Shown here: positions 1 to 12,541 of the stretch, one piece after another
How positions within the stretch are numbered: position 1 is the first letter of the stretch
Layout of the letters: each line of letters opens with the position of its first letter
Assembly (NCBI RefSeq): GCF_000276805.1
Contig: NZ_AKXQ01000032.1
Coordinates: 1-55,155, forward strand
Length of the DNA stretch: 55,155 nt
Origin: Moritella dasanensis ArB 0140
GTDB lineage: Bacteria > Pseudomonadota > Gammaproteobacteria > Enterobacterales > Moritellaceae
Reading direction: 5' to 3'
Translations under genes and position numbers: made by a program
Notes under the pieces: model-generated
Databases searched by the model: none
The model's input: the letters and a program-made list of their open reading frames with translations, nothing else
Told to the model about the DNA's origin: nothing

Positions 1-113
1 CATTGATATAATATTTGGTCATTATATCTCTGCAAGTGCTCACACAGATTGCTTGAATAAATTGTTAAAGAGCGTACTGAGCGGCTGTTGCCGTGTCAGT
101 GAGAGCGATTATA
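1..113 (-). repeat. rRNA operon leader, left copy of terminal inverted repeat
   Basis: Read on the minus strand, this is the transcribed leader of an rRNA operon whose 16S gene lies beyond the left edge. It contains a boxA-like antitermination sequence, GCTCTTTAACAAT, at 61-73, followed by the text typical of gammaproteobacterial rrn leaders. The stretch is nearly identical, in inverted orientation, to 55047-55155, with only scattered substitutions. The 16S gene itself is not in the window, so the rrn assignment rests on boxA, promoter architecture and the duplicated copy next to hemG. Confidence 0.85.
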
Positions 114-135
114 GAGAATTCGATCATATAGGCAA
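108..135 (-). promoter_or_regulatory. rrn P1-type promoter (left operon)
   Basis: On the minus strand a -35 TTGCCT (130-135) and a perfect -10 TATAAT (108-113) are separated by 16 bases. The -10 is followed by a discriminator CGCTCTC. A 16-base spacer is typical of stringently controlled rrn P1 promoters. The right end has the same arrangement. Confidence 0.8.
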
Positions 136-331
136 GTGTTATTAGGAAATAAGACAACAAACGGCAAGTGCTGTACGCATTTAGTACTAAAGTGTTTTTT
201 TTCGATCTTAATCGTATGTAAATACCGCAGTATAGCGAATCGATACGTTATAAAAGTCTCCATTAGCGAACCTGATAACTAGTAATGTCAATTTATCGCG
301 ATACAATAACGTTAACCAAGGAGATAAACCT

Positions 332-1168
332 ATGACTGAACTTAAAAAACAGATTATTGCAGAGATGAAAGTTAAACCGAGTATCGATATCGACGATGAG
401 ATCCATAGTCGCATTGGCTTTATCAAACAACAATTAGCTAACTCAGGATTAAAAAGTTTGGTATTAGGTATAAGTGGTGGTGTTGACTCATCAACTTGTG
501 GCCGACTTTGCCAATTAGCTATTGAAGAGTTGAATGCAGAACAAAGCAGTGATGATTATAATTTTATTGCGGTACGCTTACCTTACTCTGTACAAGCAGA
601 TGAAGATGATGCACAAAAAGCACTTCGTTTTATTAATCCAAAAACATCAGTTACCGTGAATATTCAATCGGGCACAGACAGTATTCATGCTGAAGTTCTT
701 CAATCCGTTAGAAATGCAGGCTTAGCTGAAACAACTGCATTTAATCAAGATTTCAATAAAGGCAATGTAAAAGCCAGAATGCGGATGATTGCTCAGTATG
801 AAATCGCAGGCTTATATAGAGGGTTAGTTCCCGGCACAGATCATAGTGCAGAGAATATCTCAGGCTTCTTTACCAAACATGGCGATGGTGCTTGCGATCT
901 CGCGCCTTTATTTGGATTGAATAAACGTCAAGTTCGAGCATTAGCTGAATATTTAGGCGCAGCACAAGATGTTTATCTCAAAATACCCACAGCTGATCTA
1001 GAAGAAGATCGTCCACAATTGGAAGATGAAATAGCGCTTGGGGTCACTTACGACCAAATAGATGATTTCTTAGAAGGAAAAAACATTGATGCTAGGGCTG
1101 AAGCTAAAATCATCGATACTTACAATAAAACGACGCATAAACGAAATCCAGTACCAACGCCCACTTAA
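332..1168 (+). CDS. nadE: NH3-dependent NAD+ synthetase
   Basis: The 278-residue protein catalyses the last step of NAD synthesis, amidating nicotinic acid adenine dinucleotide with ATP and ammonia in the cytoplasm. The ATP-pyrophosphatase loop SGGVDSS is at residues 48-54, and the length matches E. coli NadE (275). There is no glutaminase domain, so ammonia is the nitrogen source. The start is supported by AAGGAG at 318-323, eight bases before the ATG. The gene stands alone, divergent from the left rrn promoter and convergent with glmU. Identity is secure; I could not pick its promoter with confidence in the 200 bases upstream. Confidence 0.96.
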   Translation: MTELKKQIIAEMKVKPSIDIDDEIHSRIGFIKQQLANSGLKSLVLGISGGVDSSTCGRLCQLAIEELNAEQSSDDYNFIAVRLPYSVQADEDDAQKALRFINPKTSVTVNIQSGTDSIHAEVLQSVRNAGLAETTAFNQDFNKGNVKARMRMIAQYEIAGLYRGLVPGTDHSAENISGFFTKHGDGACDLAPLFGLNKRQVRALAEYLGAAQDVYLKIPTADLEEDRPQLEDEIALGVTYDQIDDFLEGKNIDARAEAKIIDTYNKTTHKRNPVPTPT

Positions 1169-1192
1169 TTGAATTGTTATTGATGAAATGAA

Positions 1193-1221
1193 AGAAGCAG
1201 AAATATGATATCTCTGCTTCT
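1193..1221. terminator. Possible hairpin between convergent nadE and glmU
   Basis: A perfect 9-bp stem AGAAGCAGA/TCTGCTTCT with an 11-base loop lies between the two convergent genes. Neither side has a clean T-run, so termination is only suggested. A second AT-rich palindrome (1228-1253, arms GTAAATAATT) overlaps the glmU stop codon. Confidence 0.4.
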
Positions 1222-1249
1222 GGCTCTGTAAATAATTCAGTGTAATTAT

Positions 1250-2614
1250 TTACTTGATGATTTTAATTGGTTTCGGCCAATTCTTGATATGACGTTGTTT
1301 CACTCGCGTAATCACAAGTTCATCTGCAGCGACGTCTTTTGCGATAGTCGAACCAGCACCAACAGTGGCATTTTTTCCAATCGTCACGGGTGCAATTAAC
1401 TGGCTATCAGAACCAATAAATGCACCGTCTTCAATAACAGTCTGGAATTTATTTACGCCATCATAATTACAAGTAATAGTACCTGCACCAATATTTACTT
1501 TTTCACCAATAATACTATCACCAAGATACGCAAGATGGCCGGCTTTAGAGCCTTTACCTAATGTTGTTTTTTTCAATTCAACAAAATTACCTACATGTGC
1601 ATCATCTTTCAATACTGTACCAGGACGTAAACGTGCAAACGGACCGGCACTGCAATCAACACCTATTGTTGTTGATTCAATAATTGAATTTGGTTTAATT
1701 TCTGAGTTATCACCAATATGGCAATCTTTCAAAATACAGTTCGCACCAATAGTAACACCGCTACCAATAGTTACCTTACCTTCAATAATGACATTGATAT
1801 CAAAAGTAACATCATTACCAACGCTTACTTCACCACGTAAATCAAAGCGGCGAGGATCAAGCATGGTAACGCCTTGCTCCATCAGTTTATAGGCTTGTAA
1901 TTCTTGGTATGCGCGCTCAAGTTCAGCTAACTGCATACGATTATTCACGCCTTCAACTTCAATGTTCGCAATTGGGTGAACAGCGTTAATCTTACGACCA
2001 GCTTTATGTGCCAGTGCAATCACGTCAGTTAAGTAATACTCCGCTTGCGCATTATTGTTATCTAACAGTGACAGCCAATGTTGAAAGTCAGCGCCATTGG
2101 CAACTAAAATACCGGAGTTCACTTCATTAATCTTAAGTTGTTCGGCTGATGCGTCTTTCTGCTCAATAATACCAACAACGGTTTCTCCGTCACGAACAAT
2201 ACGACCATAGCCCATCGGATTCGCTAATTTCACCGTGAGCAAACCAATACCACCTTCAGGCTGTGATTGGCATAGATGCGTCAGTGTTTCTTGGCTAATC
2301 AATGGCACATCACCATACAGTACCAACACTTGTTCATCTGCTTTAAATCGATCAGCTGCTTGCTGTACAGCATGACCTGTTCCCAACTGTTCTGCTTGTA
2401 GTACCCAATCTAATTTGTCATCTTTGATTCGTGATTTCAGTAATTCAGCGCCATGACCATAAACTAAATGGATATCGTTAACATCTAACTGCTTAACGGT
2501 ATCAATAACATGCTGAACCATTGGTTTTTTAGCGATTGGGTGAAGAACTTTTGGAAGCTCAGAACGCATTCGCGTTCCTTTTCCAGCGGCAAGAATAACA
2601 ACACTAATAGGCAT
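1250..2614 (-). CDS. glmU: Bifunctional GlmU: GlcNAc-1-P uridyltransferase / GlcN-1-P acetyltransferase
   Basis: This 454-residue cytoplasmic enzyme makes UDP-GlcNAc for peptidoglycan and LPS. The N-terminal pyrophosphorylase domain begins with the nucleotide-binding signature [15 protein letters not shown] (about residues 8-22). The C-terminal half is a left-handed beta-helix of hexapeptide repeats with the acetyltransferase segment [10 protein letters not shown] that carries the expected catalytic histidine. The length equals E. coli GlmU (456). It lies just downstream of the atp operon but behind a strong terminator, so it is probably transcribed separately. The atp-glmU neighbourhood is widespread in gammaproteobacteria. 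Confidence 0.97.
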   Translation of the reverse strand: MPISVVILAAGKGTRMRSELPKVLHPIAKKPMVQHVIDTVKQLDVNDIHLVYGHGAELLKSRIKDDKLDWVLQAEQLGTGHAVQQAADRFKADEQVLVLYGDVPLISQETLTHLCQSQPEGGIGLLTVKLANPMGYGRIVRDGETVVGIIEQKDASAEQLKINEVNSGILVANGADFQHWLSLLDNNNAQAEYYLTDVIALAHKAGRKINAVHPIANIEVEGVNNRMQLAELERAYQELQAYKLMEQGVTMLDPRRFDLRGEVSVGNDVTFDINVIIEGKVTIGSGVTIGANCILKDCHIGDNSEIKPNSIIESTTIGVDCSAGPFARLRPGTVLKDDAHVGNFVELKKTTLGKGSKAGHLAYLGDSIIGEKVNIGAGTITCNYDGVNKFQTVIEDGAFIGSDSQLIAPVTIGKNATVGAGSTIAKDVAADELVITRVKQRHIKNWPKPIKIIK

Positions 2615-2711
2615 AATGGGCTCTTATCAAAAGATGAATAATTAAAATAAATAGTAGTTAGATTATAGGGAATAAAGTGGTTTAACAATATGAATAATTA
2701 AACGAAGATAT

Positions 2712-2739
2712 AAAAAAAGCGACCCTAAGGTCGCTTTTT
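2712..2739 (-). terminator. Rho-independent terminator of the atp operon
   Basis: An 11-bp stem AAAAAGCGACC/GGTCGCTTTTT with a 4-base loop lies between atpC and glmU. On the minus strand it is followed by a run of seven T, a textbook intrinsic terminator. It ends atpIBEFHAGDC transcripts. Confidence 0.9.
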
Positions 2740-2789
2740 GACAACTACATGTGTTCGATTAAAACTTCAATTAATCTAACTAAGTTAAA

Positions 2790-3215
2790 TTAATTGAATT
2801 TTTTAACCAATTTAAGCACACGAAGTTGAGCAATAGCATCAGCCAGTTGAATAGCTACTTGAGTGTAATCCACATCTTGATTAGTTGCAGAGTTATTAAG
2901 TAGTTCTTCAGCTTGTCTTTTGGCTTCTTGCGCTTTGGCTAAATCTAGATCTTCTGCACGAATTGCAGTATCAGCCAGCACGGTAACTTCGCCAGGTTGT
3001 ACTTCACAAGTACCGCCTGAAACAAAGATAACTTCTTCTTTACCGTATTGTTTAACCAAGCGCACCATGCCAGGTACTATTCCAGTTAATAGTGGTGTAT
3101 GTCCAGCTAAAATGCCGAACTCACCGCCAGAACCGGTAACTTGAATGCTTTCAACACGCCCAGAAAATAAAATCCCTTCAGCGCTCACAACATTCAAATC
3201 AAAAGTCATAGCCAT
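2790..3215 (-). CDS. atpC: F1F0 ATP synthase epsilon subunit
   Basis: The 141-residue protein is the epsilon subunit of the F1 sector, part of the rotor stalk and an inhibitor of ATP hydrolysis. It starts with [19 protein letters not shown] and has the usual N-terminal beta-sandwich ([15 protein letters not shown]) followed by a C-terminal helical hairpin. Length and sequence fit proteobacterial AtpC. It is the last gene of the nine-gene operon, 15 bases after atpD and before the terminator. Confidence 0.97.
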   Translation of the reverse strand: MAMTFDLNVVSAEGILFSGRVESIQVTGSGGEFGILAGHTPLLTGIVPGMVRLVKQYGKEEVIFVSGGTCEVQPGEVTVLADTAIRAEDLDLAKAQEAKRQAEELLNNSATNQDVDYTQVAIQLADAIAQLRVLKLVKKFN

Positions 3216-3230
3216 AGTGCCCTCGCTTAG

Positions 3231-5512
<2,282 letters not shown>

Positions 5513-5560
5513 TTGCTTCTCCTATTAAGCTAGCTGTGGCAGCAAAGGCTGCCACCGCTC

Positions 5561-7102
5561 TTACCAGGTTTGTGTAGACTTAAAGCTTTCAATTAAGCTT
5601 GATAGCTTAGCTTGAATATCTTTGTCGTACGCGCCTGTTTCATTAATAGAAGCAAGAAAATCAGCGTGTTCCGCTTTAGCATAAGCCTGCAAAGACGCTT
5701 CAAAGCTAACAATTTTGTTAACTGCAACATCTTCTAATGCACCAATTTCTGCTGCATATAAAGATAGCGCTTGTTCAGCTACGCTCATCGGCGCATATTG
5801 ACCTTGCTTCATTAGCTCAGTAACTTTTGCACCATGATCAAGCTGCTTGCGCGTTGCATCATCAAGGTCAGAAGAGAATTGAGCAAATGCTGCTAATTCA
5901 CGATACTGTGCTAGTGCGGTACGAATACCACCAGATAGTTTCTTAATGATCTTCGTTTGTGCTGAACCACCAACACGCGATACAGAGATACCTGGATCAA
6001 CAGCAGGACGTGTGCCTGAGTTAAACAGTTCTGTAGTCAAGAAGATCTGACCATCGGTAATAGAAATTACGTTCGTTGGTACGAACGCAGATACGTCACC
6101 ACCTTGAGTTTCAATGATTGGAAGAGCAGTTAAAGAACCAGTCTTACCTTTCACTTCACCTTTAGTGAACGCTTCTACGTAATCAGCGTTTACACGAGCG
6201 GCACGCTCTAGTAGACGTGAATGTAGATAGAAAACATCACCAGGGTATGCTTCACGGCCCGGCGGACGACGTAAAAGTAATGAAATTTGACGGTAAGCAA
6301 CTGCTTGCTTAGACAAATCATCATATACGATTAGTGCATCTTCACCACGGTCACGGAAGTATTCACCCATAGCACAACCAGCGTATGGTGCTAAGTATTG
6401 TAGTGCCGCAGCTTCAGAAGCTGTTGCAACAACAAGAATAGTGTTTTCCATTGCGCCATGTTCTTCAAGCTTACGTACAACACTAGCAACGGTAGAAGCT
6501 TTCTGACCGATTGCTACGTATACACATTTGATGCCCGAGTCTTTTTGGTTGATGATTGCATCGATAGCGATAGCACTCTTACCAACCTGACGGTCACCAA
6601 TAATAAGCTCACGTTGACCACGACCGATTGGGATCATAGCGTCAATAGCTTTGATACCGATCTGTACAGGTTGATCAACAGATTTACGTTCCATTACACC
6701 AGGTGCAATTACTTCAACAGGAGAGAAACCATCGTTGTCGATTGGTCCTTTACCGTCGATAGGCTCACCAAGTGTGTTTAAAACACGACCTAATAAGTTG
6801 CGACCTACTGGCACTTCAAAAATACGTCCAGTTGAACGTACTTTTTGGCCTTCTGCAAGACCCATGTAAGAACCCATTACTACCGCACCAACAGAGTCAC
6901 GCTCTAGGTTAAGTGCGATACCAAAACGGTTGCCAGGTAATTCAATCATTTCGCCTTGCATACAGTCTGCAAGGCCATGAATACGAATAATACCATCGCT
7001 TACTGAAACGATCGTACCTTCATTTCTTGCTTCACTAACAACGCTGAATTTTTCAATACGTTGTTTGATCAGATCACTGATTTCTGTAGAATTCAGTTGC
7101 AT
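5561..7102 (-). CDS. atpA: F1F0 ATP synthase alpha subunit
   Basis: This is the non-catalytic nucleotide-binding F1 subunit. The P-loop GDRQVGKS lies near residue 170, and the conserved [10 protein letters not shown] segment follows around residue 370. The ATG at 7102 gives [19 protein letters not shown] and exactly 513 residues, as in E. coli, with GGGGAA six bases upstream. A TTG four codons earlier is possible but unlikely. The gene follows atpH by only 12 bases, consistent with translational coupling. Confidence 0.97.
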   Translation of the reverse strand: MQLNSTEISDLIKQRIEKFSVVSEARNEGTIVSVSDGIIRIHGLADCMQGEMIELPGNRFGIALNLERDSVGAVVMGSYMGLAEGQKVRSTGRIFEVPVGRNLLGRVLNTLGEPIDGKGPIDNDGFSPVEVIAPGVMERKSVDQPVQIGIKAIDAMIPIGRGQRELIIGDRQVGKSAIAIDAIINQKDSGIKCVYVAIGQKASTVASVVRKLEEHGAMENTILVVATASEAAALQYLAPYAGCAMGEYFRDRGEDALIVYDDLSKQAVAYRQISLLLRRPPGREAYPGDVFYLHSRLLERAARVNADYVEAFTKGEVKGKTGSLTALPIIETQGGDVSAFVPTNVISITDGQIFLTTELFNSGTRPAVDPGISVSRVGGSAQTKIIKKLSGGIRTALAQYRELAAFAQFSSDLDDATRKQLDHGAKVTELMKQGQYAPMSVAEQALSLYAAEIGALEDVAVNKIVSFEASLQAYAKAEHADFLASINETGAYDKDIQAKLSSLIESFKSTQTW

Positions 7103-7114
7103 GCTATTCCCCAA

Positions 7115-7648
7115 TTACGATTGTAGCGCTTCCGCAAGTTTATTTAACTTACCGCGTACAGAGCCATCAATAACTAAATCACCTGTCTGAATAATCAAAC
7201 CTGCAATTAAAGTGTTATCAACGTTGCAATTTAACTTAACTTTGCGTGCTAAACGTTTTTCCAACGCGATTACAATGTTTGCTTCTTGCTCTGCCGTTAA
7301 TGGCATTGCAGAAGTTACATCAGCTTCAACAGATTTCTCATGTTCCGCTTTGTAGTGTGCAAATAAAGTAACAACGTATGGTAATACGCTTAAACGAGCG
7401 TTCTCGGCCAATATTTTAATAAAGTTTTGACCAGATTCGTTAAGTTGCTCATCAGCTACGTTGATAAAAATATCAGCAATAGTGTGTGCACTCACAGCGC
7501 CATTTAATAAGGTAGAAATATCTTTATTCACCGCGATTTCCGCCGTAAACGCTAACATTTCTTGCCATTTATCAATAGCCTGTTCCTTAACGGCAAAATC
7601 AAATGCAGCTTTAGCATATGGACGAGCAATAGTAGTCAAATCAGACAT
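7115..7648 (-). CDS. atpH: F1F0 ATP synthase delta subunit
   Basis: The 177-residue protein is the delta (OSCP-like) subunit that joins the peripheral stalk to the top of F1. It begins [19 protein letters not shown], the characteristic RPYA start of the family, and ends with the conserved [21 protein letters not shown]-type segment. The length equals E. coli AtpH. Position between atpF and atpA is standard. Confidence 0.96.
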   Translation of the reverse strand: MSDLTTIARPYAKAAFDFAVKEQAIDKWQEMLAFTAEIAVNKDISTLLNGAVSAHTIADIFINVADEQLNESGQNFIKILAENARLSVLPYVVTLFAHYKAEHEKSVEADVTSAMPLTAEQEANIVIALEKRLARKVKLNCNVDNTLIAGLIIQTGDLVIDGSVRGKLNKLAEALQS

Positions 7649-7662
7649 AAGCCCCCCAGTTG

Positions 7663-8133
7663 TTAAAGTTCTGCAACGATTTTGTCTACGATGTCGCTGT
7701 TTGCAGCTGCATCGATAGAACGTTCGATAATTTTTTCAGCACCGGCAATAGCTAAACCAGCTACTTGTTTGCGTAACTCTTCTTTTAGACGATTACGTTC
7801 TGCTTCAACTTCCGCTTCTGCTTGAGCAAGAATTTTAACTCGCTCTGCATGTGCTTCATCTTTAGCTTCATCGACAATTTGAGATTTACGCTTATTTGCT
7901 GCATCAATGATAGTTGCAGCTTGCGCTTTAGCATCTTTCAATTGATCTGTCGCTTTAGCTTCCGCCAGCTTCAGATCTTTAGCAGCTTTATCCGCACTTG
8001 CAAGACCATCTGCGATTTTCTTTTGACGTTCTTCGATGGCCGCAATTAACGGTGGCCATACATATTTCATACAAAATAGTACGAATAACGTAAATGAAAT
8101 CGCTTGTCCTAAAAGAGTTGCGTTGATATTCAC
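7663..8133 (-). CDS. atpF: F1F0 ATP synthase b subunit
   Basis: The 156-residue subunit forms the peripheral stalk. It has one N-terminal membrane helix (about residues 5-27, [20 protein letters not shown]) followed by a long charged, alanine-rich helix that should form the dimeric coiled coil. The length is the same as E. coli AtpF. Only one b gene is present, as expected for a non-photosynthetic bacterium. Confidence 0.96.
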   Translation of the reverse strand: MNINATLLGQAISFTLFVLFCMKYVWPPLIAAIEERQKKIADGLASADKAAKDLKLAEAKATDQLKDAKAQAATIIDAANKRKSQIVDEAKDEAHAERVKILAQAEAEVEAERNRLKEELRKQVAGLAIAGAEKIIERSIDAAANSDIVDKIVAEL

Positions 8134-8169
8134 AACGAACCTCCTGGTTAGTGGTGGACCAAAAGCCGA

Positions 8170-8442
<273 letters not shown>

Positions 8443-8462
8443 TTAAAATTTGTGTTTATAAA

Positions 8463-9242
<780 letters not shown>

Positions 9243-9632
9243 TCATCCCAGTTTTTTGTTCATAAAATAAGGAGCAAATAATTGTGAACCTATCGCTAAT
9301 GAAAATGTAACGTAAAGAGGAAGATAATTCACCTTAACGAAACCTAACACAACAATAAAGAATACAACTGTCAGTACCAATTTTAACGATTCACCCAATG
9401 CGAATGATGCGACTACATCTTTCATTTGTCTGGCGCCCATAAAACGGAAAGCCAAACGCGTAAAAATATAATTTGGTAACACATAAATGATGCCACCAAA
9501 TACTGCAGAACGAGCAGAAAGCTCACCATCAATCAACAAAAAGGTTAACGCACAAATGGCCACTAATAGCACCTGAAACACAATCAACTTAATAGCTTGA
9601 TTGAACGCATTCATTGCTAATTTATTTGACAA
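9243..9632 (-). CDS. atpI: ATP synthase assembly-associated protein AtpI
   Basis: The 129-residue four-helix membrane protein is the first gene of the atp operon. AtpI is a non-stoichiometric factor thought to help c-ring assembly. Sequence conservation is low, as usual, but size, four hydrophobic segments and position before atpB support it. The start is a TTG at 9632 with AGGGG six bases upstream; an ATG six codons later is the alternative. Confidence 0.88.
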   Translation of the reverse strand: MSNKLAMNAFNQAIKLIVFQVLLVAICALTFLLIDGELSARSAVFGGIIYVLPNYIFTRLAFRFMGARQMKDVVASFALGESLKLVLTVVFFIVVLGFVKVNYLPLYVTFSLAIGSQLFAPYFMNKKLG

Positions 9633-10020
9633 AATAAACCCCTAAAACAATCTTTTTGAAGCATTCAAAAAAAATATACAAAAACGCTTCTAAAAGCAGG
9701 ATAAATTATACGTTGAAGTGGTGCTAATGCAACTGATTGCAAGCCGGATAAGGAAAGCTAAGTAGAATATTCTGAAAAATGAGATATAGCAGGCGTTACC
9801 CACTAATGAGTACCGCCCTTATAATATTAAATTCTAAACAAGGCCGTTATTATGAAATAAAGTTATTTTGATATATTAAGAAATATAAGCCTTTGATATT
9901 TCAAATGAAGATAATTATAAAGAAAAGCGAAAATCCCTGACCGAAGTGCATTTCAAGACTCATAAGTTCACTTTTAAAAATCTTAACTTAATTTGATCTT
10001 TATCACTTGAAGATTAAAAT
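9633..10020. other. Intergenic stretch between parB and atpI
   Basis: These 388 bases hold the atp promoter described separately and, between it and atpI, a perfect 8-bp inverted repeat TTTTTGAA/TTCAAAAA (9653-9671) in the likely 5' leader. I see no small gene. No clear terminator for parB is visible, so readthrough from parAB into atp cannot be excluded. Confidence 0.6.
9705..9732 (-). promoter_or_regulatory. Probable atp operon promoter
   Basis: On the minus strand there is TTGCAT (9727-9732), a 16-base spacer and a perfect TATAAT (9705-9710), about 73 bases upstream of the atpI start. It is the best sigma-70 match in the gap between parB and atpI. Confidence 0.6.
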
Positions 10021-10914
10021 TTAACCTAATGTTGCAATTATATCATCCAATTCTGAGAGGCTAGTATAGTCAATTGTTAACTTTCCACAGCCATTTATAC
10101 CTTGTTTAATGATAACTTTGGCTTTTAACCGTTCAGACAAGCGATATTCAAGGCTGACAACATCAGGATCTTTACCCTTTTCAGATGTGATCTCAGCCTT
10201 AGGTTCGAGTAATTTTCTGACTAATTTTTCGGTATCTCTCACCGTTAAACCACGTTGGGCAATGTTACTTGCCGCTTGTGATTGTAGCTCGCCTTCTAAG
10301 CCCAATAAAGCCCGTCCATGACCCATCTCAATGTCGCCATGCTCAAGCAAAATTTTCACGTCATTATTAAGGCTATTTAAACGTAATAAATTGGATACTG
10401 AAGCGCGTGATTTACCCACCGCATCAGCGACCTGTTGATGCGTTAATGAGAACTCTTCGATGAGACGCAGTAATGCTGTTGATTGTTCCATCGCGTTTAA
10501 ATCTTCACGCTGGATATTCTCAATTAAAGCCATCGCCATTACCGCTTCATCAGCAGCATTTTTGACAATACAAGGGACTTGGCTTAAACCGGCGAGTTGT
10601 GCTGCGCGCCATCGGCGTTCACCAGCAATAATTTCATATTGTTGTGCACAGAGCTCACGCACAACGATAGGTTGAATAATACCTTGAGCGGTAATTGATG
10701 CAGCTAATTCATCTAGCGCATCTGTTGCCATGTCTTTTCGTGGTTGATATTTACCTGGGTATAACCATTCAACCGGTAATTTCTTCAGTTCATTTTCGAC
10801 GACAGGGATCGCTTTAGATTGCTCATCAGCCGTTTGTTCTTTGGTTCTTGCCATAGCACTGGTACCAAGCAATGCATCCAGACCTTTACCTAAACCTCGT
10901 TTTTTCGTATTCAT
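10021..10914 (-). CDS. parB: Chromosome partitioning protein ParB
   Basis: This 297-residue CTP-dependent DNA clamp loads at parS and spreads to build the partition complex. The N-terminus is MNTKKRGLGKGLDALLG, typical of chromosomal ParB/Spo0J. The ParB/Srx domain contains the arginine patch GERRWRAAQLAGL, followed by a helix-turn-helix (LTHQQVADAVGKSRASVSNL) that recognises parS, then a C-terminal dimerisation domain. It overlaps parA by four bases (ATGA), showing translational coupling. Five matching parS palindromes are present further right in this window. Confidence 0.97.
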   Translation of the reverse strand: MNTKKRGLGKGLDALLGTSAMARTKEQTADEQSKAIPVVENELKKLPVEWLYPGKYQPRKDMATDALDELAASITAQGIIQPIVVRELCAQQYEIIAGERRWRAAQLAGLSQVPCIVKNAADEAVMAMALIENIQREDLNAMEQSTALLRLIEEFSLTHQQVADAVGKSRASVSNLLRLNSLNNDVKILLEHGDIEMGHGRALLGLEGELQSQAASNIAQRGLTVRDTEKLVRKLLEPKAEITSEKGKDPDVVSLEYRLSERLKAKVIIKQGINGCGKLTIDYTSLSELDDIIATLG

Positions 10915-11714
10915 GCTTGTTCCTTTGCCTGTACGCTCTGTTCATTGGCTAATTCTTGACGACGAATGATTTCTCCAGCCAACGCTAAATAAGCTTTAGC
11001 CCCGCTCGAAGATTTATCATAATACATGGCAGGTGCGCCAAAGCTTGGCGCTTCCGCTAAGCGGACATTACGGGGGATCACAGTACGATAGACTTTATCG
11101 CCAAAATGTTGCTTAAGTTGTTCAGATACATCACACGCTAAGCGATTACGTGGGTCATACATAGTGCGAAGTATGCCTTCAATTTTCAGTTCTGGATTAA
11201 CAGCTGCCGCCAATTTAGTGGTGGTATCCATTAATGCAGTAAGACCTTCAAGGGCATAATACTCACATTGCATTGGCACAATAATAGAGTCAGCTGCAGC
11301 CATCGCGTTAATTGTGAGTAAATTTAATGATGGTGGGCAATCAATAAAAATATAATCATAATAATCTTTCACTGTTGCTAATGCATTTTTTAAGCGTAAC
11401 TCACGCGCAAAAAATGCCATTAATTTAATTTCAGCCGCGGTGACATCTTGATTCGCTGCGATCAGGTGATATTTACCTGATGTTTCAGTGATGACAACCT
11501 CATTAACCGGTTTTTCATCAACCAATAAGTCATAGGCAGAATACTCGACAGCATATTTGTCGACTCCACTGCCCATGGTAGCGTTACCTTGTGGATCAAG
11601 ATCAATTAGCAATACCTTACGTTTAGTCGCCGACATTGAGGCTGCTAAATTGACACAAGTAGTTGTTTTTCCTACGCCACCTTTTTGGTTAGCTATTGCT
11701 ATGATTTTGCCCAC
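10911..11714 (-). CDS. parA: Chromosome partitioning ATPase ParA
   Basis: This 267-residue ParA/Soj ATPase uses ATP-dependent nonspecific DNA binding to move ParB-parS complexes. The deviant Walker A motif KGGVGKTT is at residues 11-18, followed by LLIDLDPQGNAT and the Walker B-like YIFIDCPPSL. There is no N-terminal helix-turn-helix, so it is the chromosomal rather than the plasmid type. The start is GTG at 11714 with AGGGAA upstream. It follows rsmG by 12 bases and overlaps parB, forming an rsmG-parA-parB operon beside oriC. Confidence 0.97.
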   Translation of the reverse strand: MGKIIAIANQKGGVGKTTTCVNLAASMSATKRKVLLIDLDPQGNATMGSGVDKYAVEYSAYDLLVDEKPVNEVVITETSGKYHLIAANQDVTAAEIKLMAFFARELRLKNALATVKDYYDYIFIDCPPSLNLLTINAMAAADSIIVPMQCEYYALEGLTALMDTTTKLAAAVNPELKIEGILRTMYDPRNRLACDVSEQLKQHFGDKVYRTVIPRNVRLAEAPSFGAPAMYYDKSSSGAKAYLALAGEIIRRQELANEQSVQAKEQA

Positions 11715-11726
11715 AAATGTTCCCTA

Positions 11727-12347
11727 TTATTTAATCTCAGACATGACGATTAGATGACGTTCGCCTTCTAATCCTGGCACTGTTAGTTTATGTGCAACTT
11801 CCAGCTTAAATTTAGTATTCAATGTTTTGATTTCACCCGTTGGTCTTACTCCTTTCAACGCATAAAACAATCCATCTTGTTTTGGTAGATGCTTACACCA
11901 ATGTAACATATCTTCTAATGAAGCAAACGCACGACTTAATACGCCATCAAATTTAATTTCAGGCTGATATTCTTCAACTCGTGATTGTACCGATGTCACG
12001 TTGGTTAATTTTAATTCGTGCACCGCCTGGGTGATAAAACGCATACGTTTACCCAAACTATCGAGCAATACAAATTCTTTATCTGGATTCAAGATCGCTA
12101 ACGGTAATCCCGGTAAACCAGGTCCAGTACCTACATCAATAAAACGCTCGCCCTCTAGATAAGGACTTACCACAAGACTGTCCATAATATGTTTGACTAA
12201 CATGTCGTCAGGATCACGTACTGACGTCAGGTTGTATGCTTTATTCCACTTATGTAACAAATTCACTAATGCCACTAATTGCTGCTTTTGGGTATCAGTA
12301 ACAACCAAAGATGTTTGGGCTAATAATGCGTCGAGGCGGTTGATCAT
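11727..12347 (-). CDS. rsmG: 16S rRNA (guanine527-N7)-methyltransferase
   Basis: The 206-residue SAM-dependent enzyme methylates G527 in the 530 loop of 16S rRNA; its loss gives low-level streptomycin resistance in other bacteria. The SAM-binding motif [17 protein letters not shown] lies near residues 89-105, and [13 protein letters not shown] is characteristic of GidB. Length matches E. coli RsmG (207). It heads the parAB operon. No strong ribosome-binding site precedes the ATG. Confidence 0.96.
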   Translation of the reverse strand: MINRLDALLAQTSLVVTDTQKQQLVALVNLLHKWNKAYNLTSVRDPDDMLVKHIMDSLVVSPYLEGERFIDVGTGPGLPGLPLAILNPDKEFVLLDSLGKRMRFITQAVHELKLTNVTSVQSRVEEYQPEIKFDGVLSRAFASLEDMLHWCKHLPKQDGLFYALKGVRPTGEIKTLNTKFKLEVAHKLTVPGLEGERHLIVMSEIK

Positions 12348-12427
12348 AGGTAGATTTACTCCGGTAAAACCCGATTATGTAAGTTAATATTAAATCGTAG
12401 AAAAAAAGAAAAAGACAACCTACTAAA

Positions 12428-12445
12428 TAAGGTAAAGGTACCTTA
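12428..12445. repeat. Short inverted repeat upstream of rsmG-parAB
   Basis: A perfect palindrome of arms TAAGGTA/TACCTTA separated by four bases lies about 80 bases upstream of rsmG, in the gap to mnmG. It could be an operator or a small hairpin in the rsmG-parAB control region. I do not recognise it as a known site. Confidence 0.4.
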
Positions 12446-12495
12446 GCTAAATAGTAGCATTGCAAATTAGGGAATGATGTCAAAAATGAGGATAT

Positions 12496-12528
12496 ATAGC
12501 CACCGATAAATGCGTTAACGGTGGCTAT
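12496..12528 (-). terminator. Probable terminator after mnmG
   Basis: A 10-bp stem ATAGCCACCG/CGGTGGCTAT with a 13-base loop lies 13 bases beyond the mnmG stop. The T-run on the minus strand is poor and begins late, so termination strength is uncertain. Confidence 0.5.
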
Positions 12529-12541
12529 CGTAACTTATTAT

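Noticed and set aside
6458-6781. 107-codon open frame antisense to atpA
   Set aside because: It lies wholly inside the strongly conserved atpA gene, has no ribosome-binding site and its product resembles nothing; typical shadow frame.
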